This document shows, piece by piece, positions 61,006 to 64,000 of a stretch of 64,000 bases of DNA. Position 1 is the first letter of the stretch. Every line of letters begins with the position of its first letter. Source of the DNA: Neoroseomonas oryzicola (GTDB lineage: Bacteria > Pseudomonadota > Alphaproteobacteria > Acetobacterales > Acetobacteraceae); the NCBI RefSeq assembly GCF_012163135.1, contig NZ_JAAVUP010000001.1, positions 806,001 to 870,000 of the forward strand, given 5' to 3'. The notes under the pieces are model-generated. The model did no database searches, was not told the origin of the DNA, and worked only from the letters and a program-made list of their open reading frames with translations. Made by a program: the position numbers and the translations under genes.

Positions 61006-62048
61006 CCGGCGCGCCCGTGGCTCCGGGTGATGGCCAGGATGTCGTCGAACATCGCCCGGCCGTTGCGGCCGCGGCGGTTCATCTCGGCGATCCAGGCGTC
61101 GTAGACGGGCTGCACGGCGCGCTGCCAGCGCTCCTTCTCGGCCGCGTCGATCTCGATGATCTCGTTGCCGGGCGAGGCCTTCGTCGCGTCGATGGCGGGC
61201 TGGGTCTGGCTGTCCCAGATCTCGCCGAGGCGGCGGGCGAGCGGGATGCCGGAATCAGCGTCGATCACCGCCTTCAGGTCGGGCGGCAGGCGGTTGTAGG
61301 ACCGCATCGACATCAGCGTCAGGATCATGCCCTGGAACAGCCCGCCCGCGGGTTCCGTGTGGAACTTCGCGACCTCGTAGAAGCGATAGGGCTGGGTGAT
61401 CGCCCAGTTGATCAGCATCCCGTCCACCTGGCCGCGGGCCAGAGCCTCGTAGACGCCGGGCAGCGCGATGCCGACCGGCGTGGCGCCGAGGGCGGTCACC
61501 GCCTCCCCGATCCAGCGGCCGGCGACGCGCAGGCGCAGGCCGCGGAAGTCCTCGAGCGTGCGGATCGGCTTGCGGGTGGTGTGCACCAGCGCGCGGTCGG
61601 TCGCGTTGATGGCGATGACCTTGATGCCGCGCAGCTCGTTGTCCGCGAGGTGCTTCAGCGCATATTCCATCGCCGCCGGGCTTTCGGTCGCCGAGCGGCC
61701 GGTGTTCAGGAAGGGCAGTTCCAGCCCCTCGATCCCCATGAAGCGGCCCGGCGTGAAGCCCGGAACGGTCCAGATGATGTCCACGACCCCGTCCTCGAGC
61801 TGCTGCACCAGGTCGCGCGGCTGCCCGCCGAGCTGCATCGCCGGATAGACCTCGACCTTGATGCGCCCGCCCGAGGCCTGGCCGATCCGTTCGGCCCAGC
61901 GGTCGAGATGCATGGTGTGGTCGAGCGCGGTCGGCGAGGAGAAGGAATGCAGCCGGAAGGTGAACTGCGGCGCCCCCTGCGCGCGCACGAGCCCGGGAAG
62001 GGCCACGCCGGCCGCGGCCAGCGTGAAAAGACGACGCCTGTCGAACAT
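61002..62048 (-). CDS. dctP: TRAP transporter substrate-binding protein
   Basis: 348 residues. A signal peptide (MFDRRRLFTLAAAGVALPGLVRAQG) with an RRR motif suggests Tat export. The mature protein has the carboxylate-binding Arg in GLRLRVAGRWIGEAVTALGATPVGIALPGVYEALARGQVDG. Related TRAP receptors bind organic acids. First of the dctPQM operon; the next gene starts within its stop. Confidence 0.93.
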   Translation of the reverse strand: MFDRRRLFTLAAAGVALPGLVRAQGAPQFTFRLHSFSSPTALDHTMHLDRWAERIGQASGGRIKVEVYPAMQLGGQPRDLVQQLEDGVVDIIWTVPGFTPGRFMGIEGLELPFLNTGRSATESPAAMEYALKHLADNELRGIKVIAINATDRALVHTTRKPIRTLEDFRGLRLRVAGRWIGEAVTALGATPVGIALPGVYEALARGQVDGMLINWAITQPYRFYEVAKFHTEPAGGLFQGMILTLMSMRSYNRLPPDLKAVIDADSGIPLARRLGEIWDSQTQPAIDATKASPGNEIIEIDAAEKERWQRAVQPVYDAWIAEMNRRGRNGRAMFDDILAITRSHGRAG

Positions 62049-62068
62049 GTCTGGAAGCCCCCGTCAGC

Positions 62069-62095
62069 CAATGCGCGGAAGGTGAGCGCGCATTG
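62069..62095. other. Inverted repeat upstream of the TRAP operon
   Basis: Perfect 9-bp arms, CAATGCGCG and CGCGCATTG, around a 9-nt loop, between the ypfJ stop (62128) and the dctP start (62048) on the minus strand. It could end ypfJ transcripts or be an operator for dctPQM. No U-tract. Confidence 0.4.
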
Positions 62096-62127
62096 CGGGG
62101 ACTAGCAAGGCCCGTTCCAGCCGCGGT

Positions 62128-62976
62128 TCAGCGATTTCCGCCGGCGAAGGTGTCGCAGGCCTCGAGCCGGCCGGTCTCGAGCCCCCGGCGGAACCAGCGC
62201 ACGCGCTGCGCCGAGGATCCGTGGGTGAAGCTCTCGGGCACGACATAGCCCTGGGAGGCGCGCTGCAGGCGGTCGTCGCCCACCGCGGCGGCGGCGTTCA
62301 GGCCTTCCTCGATGTCGCCCTTCTCGAGGATGTTGCGCGTTTCATGGGCACGGCGCGCCCAGAGGCCGGCCAGGCAATCGGCCTGGAGTTCGACGCGCAC
62401 CTGCAGCGCGTTGGAGGCCGCCTCGCCGCGGCCGCGCCGGGCATCGTTCACCTGCGACAGCACGCCGAACAGGTTCTGGACGTGGTGCCCGACCTCGTGC
62501 GCGACGATGTAGGCCGCGGCGAAGTCGCCCCCGGCGCCGAGACGCCGCTGCAGGTCCGCCATGAAGTCGAGGTCGATGTAAACCTTGCGGTCGTTCGGGC
62601 AGTAGAAGGGGCCCATCTGCGCCTGGGCGAAGCCGCAGCCCGACTGCGTCGCGCCCGAGAACAGCACCAGCGTCGGTTCCTCGTAGCGGCGGCCCATGCG
62701 GGCAAATTCGGCGTTCCAGACCTGCTCGGTCTCGCCGAGCACCTGGGCGACGAAGCGCCGCGCCGCATCGTCCTCGGCCGTCATCTGGCGCTGCACGCCC
62801 GCCTGCTGCGGCGCGGGACCGCCCTGCAGCAATTCTCCAGGATCGACGCCCAGCAGCAGCGCGATCAGCAACACCACCACGCCACCGAGCCCGCTGCCGA
62901 CCGCGATGCCGCGGCCGCCGAAGCCCTGGCCGCGCCGATCCTCGACATTCTGGCTTTCCGGACCGTCCAGGCGCAT
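62128..62976 (-). CDS. ypfJ: YpfJ-type neutral zinc metallopeptidase
   Basis: 282 residues. One N-terminal helix (GIAVGSGLGGVVVLLIALLLGV) precedes a peptidase domain with the zinc motif HEVGHH in YIVAHEVGHHVQNLFGV, then VRVELQADCLAGLWA and GYVVPESFTHGSSAQRVRWF. The GQ/G-rich N-terminus (RRGQGFGGRGIAVG) is typical. Membrane-anchored; the substrate is unknown. 12 nt after the racemase-fold gene. Confidence 0.94.
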   Translation of the reverse strand: MRLDGPESQNVEDRRGQGFGGRGIAVGSGLGGVVVLLIALLLGVDPGELLQGGPAPQQAGVQRQMTAEDDAARRFVAQVLGETEQVWNAEFARMGRRYEEPTLVLFSGATQSGCGFAQAQMGPFYCPNDRKVYIDLDFMADLQRRLGAGGDFAAAYIVAHEVGHHVQNLFGVLSQVNDARRGRGEAASNALQVRVELQADCLAGLWARRAHETRNILEKGDIEEGLNAAAAVGDDRLQRASQGYVVPESFTHGSSAQRVRWFRRGLETGRLEACDTFAGGNR

Positions 62977-62988
62977 GGCGTTCCTCCG

Positions 62989-63726
62989 TCAGGTCTGGCC
63001 GCGCAGGATCCCTTCCAGGGCCAGCGACAGGCCGATGCTGGCCCGCCCCGCCGGCGCGGCGAAGGAGCCGGTGCGCGGCTTGGGCAGGCGCAGGGCGACC
63101 ATCATCTCCGCCATCCGCACGCCGCAGGCCATGCCATCCAAAAGCGCGACCGGGGCGGAAGGTTGCAGTCGCCGGTCGAAACCCGCCAGCGCCGCGCCCG
63201 CGAGTACGACGGAATCCGCCCCCTGCGCGGCGAGGTCCGCCACCGCCGCGAGCACCTTGGCCCCCACCCCGTCCGGGTCGGCCACCGCTTCGGGCGGCGT
63301 CGCGTTCACCCCGGCGAGGCCCGCGAGGCGCGAGGACAGCCCGTGGCGGGCGACCAGTTCGCGATAGGTCTCGATGCCGCCGAAGGTGACCAGGCCGAAG
63401 CGGCCGCCGGCCATGCAGCCGACCAGGCAGGCGGCCTCGGTCATGCCGATCACCGGGCAGGGCATCATCTGCCGCGCGGCCTCGAGCGCGGTGTCGTGGC
63501 TGACCGCCAGCAGGCAGGCATCGACCTGGCCCGCATGCTCGGCGAGCAGTTCGAGCAGCGCATGGCCGGCGATGACGTTCTCGGCGCGGGAGGAGATGAC
63601 GGCAGGCCCGAAGCGCGGCGTGGCCGGGATGATCTCCGTCCCCGGCGCGGCGGCGGCGCGCGCGGCGGTGGCGCAGGCCTCGGTGATCGCCTCGGTGGTG
63701 TTGGCGTTGGCGACGAGCAGGCGCAT
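62989..63726 (-). CDS. Asp/Glu (hydantoin) racemase-fold protein lacking catalytic cysteines
   Basis: 245 residues. The fold is evident from LLVANANTTEAITEACATAA, PVIGMTEAACLVGCMAGGRFGLVTFGG and GADSVVLAGAALAGFDRRL. Racemases of this family use two cysteines, in the VIACFSDPGL-like and VLGCAGM-like loops. Here these read LLAVSHDTAL and VLAGAALAG, so both are replaced. The protein may be a different lyase or isomerase, or a binding protein. Its ATG shares one base with the upstream stop (TGATG). Confidence 0.82.
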   Translation of the reverse strand: MRLLVANANTTEAITEACATAARAAAAPGTEIIPATPRFGPAVISSRAENVIAGHALLELLAEHAGQVDACLLAVSHDTALEAARQMMPCPVIGMTEAACLVGCMAGGRFGLVTFGGIETYRELVARHGLSSRLAGLAGVNATPPEAVADPDGVGAKVLAAVADLAAQGADSVVLAGAALAGFDRRLQPSAPVALLDGMACGVRMAEMMVALRLPKPRTGSFAAPAGRASIGLSLALEGILRGQT

Positions 63727-64000
63727 CAGGCGCCCGCCGCGCCGGTGCGGCGCGAATGTTCCATGGTGATCCGCAGCCGGCGGAATTCCTGCGGCGCCTC
63801 GGGGTCGTCGGGACCGGCCTCCGCCAGGGTGCGGCGCTTCCAGACCAGATGCGGGTTGAACAGCAGCAGGTCGCCCGGCCGCGGTTCGAGTTTCAGCATC
63901 AGCGAGGTCTCGGCGCAGACGGCATCGAGCAGGTCGAAGGCGGGCCGCAGCCCGGCCGAAAGCGGCGCCGCGCCGGGCTGGGGCGTGGTCGCCGCCGCCT
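63726..64000 (-). CDS. 3' end of a TauD-like dioxygenase gene (cut by window edge)
   Basis: The frame is open to the right edge, so only the last about 91 residues are seen. Translating the minus strand gives a segment ending in LKLEPRPGDLLLFNPHLVWK and EFRRLRITMEHSRR. The GDLLLFN pattern, with a conserved Arg late in the domain, resembles the C-terminus of TauD/TfdA-type Fe(II)/2-oxoglutarate oxygenases. The call is tentative. Its stop overlaps the racemase-fold start by one base. Confidence 0.6.
   Translation of the reverse strand, partial: AAATTPQPGAAPLSAGLRPAFDLLDAVCAETSLMLKLEPRPGDLLLFNPHLVWKRRTLAEAGPDDPEAPQEFRRLRITMEHSRRTGAAGA

Overview
The window is one contiguous stretch of a very GC-rich alphaproteobacterial chromosome, most likely from the Acetobacteraceae (Roseomonas-like). 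This is inferred from four things: the codon use, the order rne / N-acetylmuramoyl-alanine amidase / PBP1A / prfB, the direct-repeat LexA boxes of alphaproteobacterial type, and the mix of TRAP transporters, M81 peptidase, DctP proteins and acetate genes. I see no rRNA, tRNA, CRISPR array, insertion sequence, integrase or phage gene. It reads as ordinary core and niche chromosome, and both ends cut a gene.

1-11.2 kb is a vitamin B12 / methionine region. A BtuB-like receptor (cut at the left edge) converges on a minus-strand run. In transcription order the run is an ArsR-methyltransferase fusion (SahR-like), cobalamin-dependent methionine synthase metH, a CDF cation exporter, TonB, a PduO-type cobalamin adenosyltransferase and an AMIN-like periplasmic protein. 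The ArsR fusion faces a small CobW-like protein that has lost its P-loop. Only 40 bp separate the two starts, and that gap holds two overlapping dyads. A small conserved protein, a PAT-type acetyltransferase and an amidase follow.

13-28.8 kb: a phytase-like esterase, a GNAT enzyme, ferredoxin-NADP reductase and an MHS-family transporter. Then comes an acetate/propionate block: DnaQ-like exonuclease, cNMP/CBS/DUF294 protein, actP and yjcH on the minus strand, diverging from prpE. Last is a three-gene glycosyltransferase operon linked by 4-nt overlaps.

28.8-37.4 kb is the core cell-wall, translation and RNA block. It contains prfB with its programmed +1 frameshift, PBP1A, the amidase, and divergent rne behind a leader of about 480 nt.

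37.4-53.4 kb holds small secreted proteins, a PPOX protein, GNAT, a DJ-1/PfpI protein and a phosphoesterase. An HPP membrane protein follows with two arsenosugar-type glycosyltransferases. The SOS-type PA0069 radical SAM gene comes next, with two LexA boxes and a neighbouring perfect CtrA-type TTAA-N7-TTAA site. A 221-bp symmetric composite of extragenic repeats separates it from moaB. Then come a creatininase-like protein, a sterol-desaturase-like hydroxylase, a lytic transglycosylase, a cysteine-free uracil-DNA glycosylase, ETF-ubiquinone oxidoreductase and a glutathione transferase.

53.4-64 kb is catabolic and transport: a NeuD-like acyltransferase, an orphan DctP, an FAH hydrolase, an AstE/AspA deacylase, an M81 peptidase, a complete TRAP operon (dctPQM), a YpfJ peptidase, an Asp/Glu-racemase-fold protein without its usual cysteines, and the end of a possible dioxygenase gene.

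I did not find a clearly new multi-gene system. The best leads are the SAM-cycle/B12 run with its double dyad and P-loop-less CobW-like partner, the LexA/CtrA intergenic region, the symmetric repeat composite, and two proteins built by internal tandem duplication.
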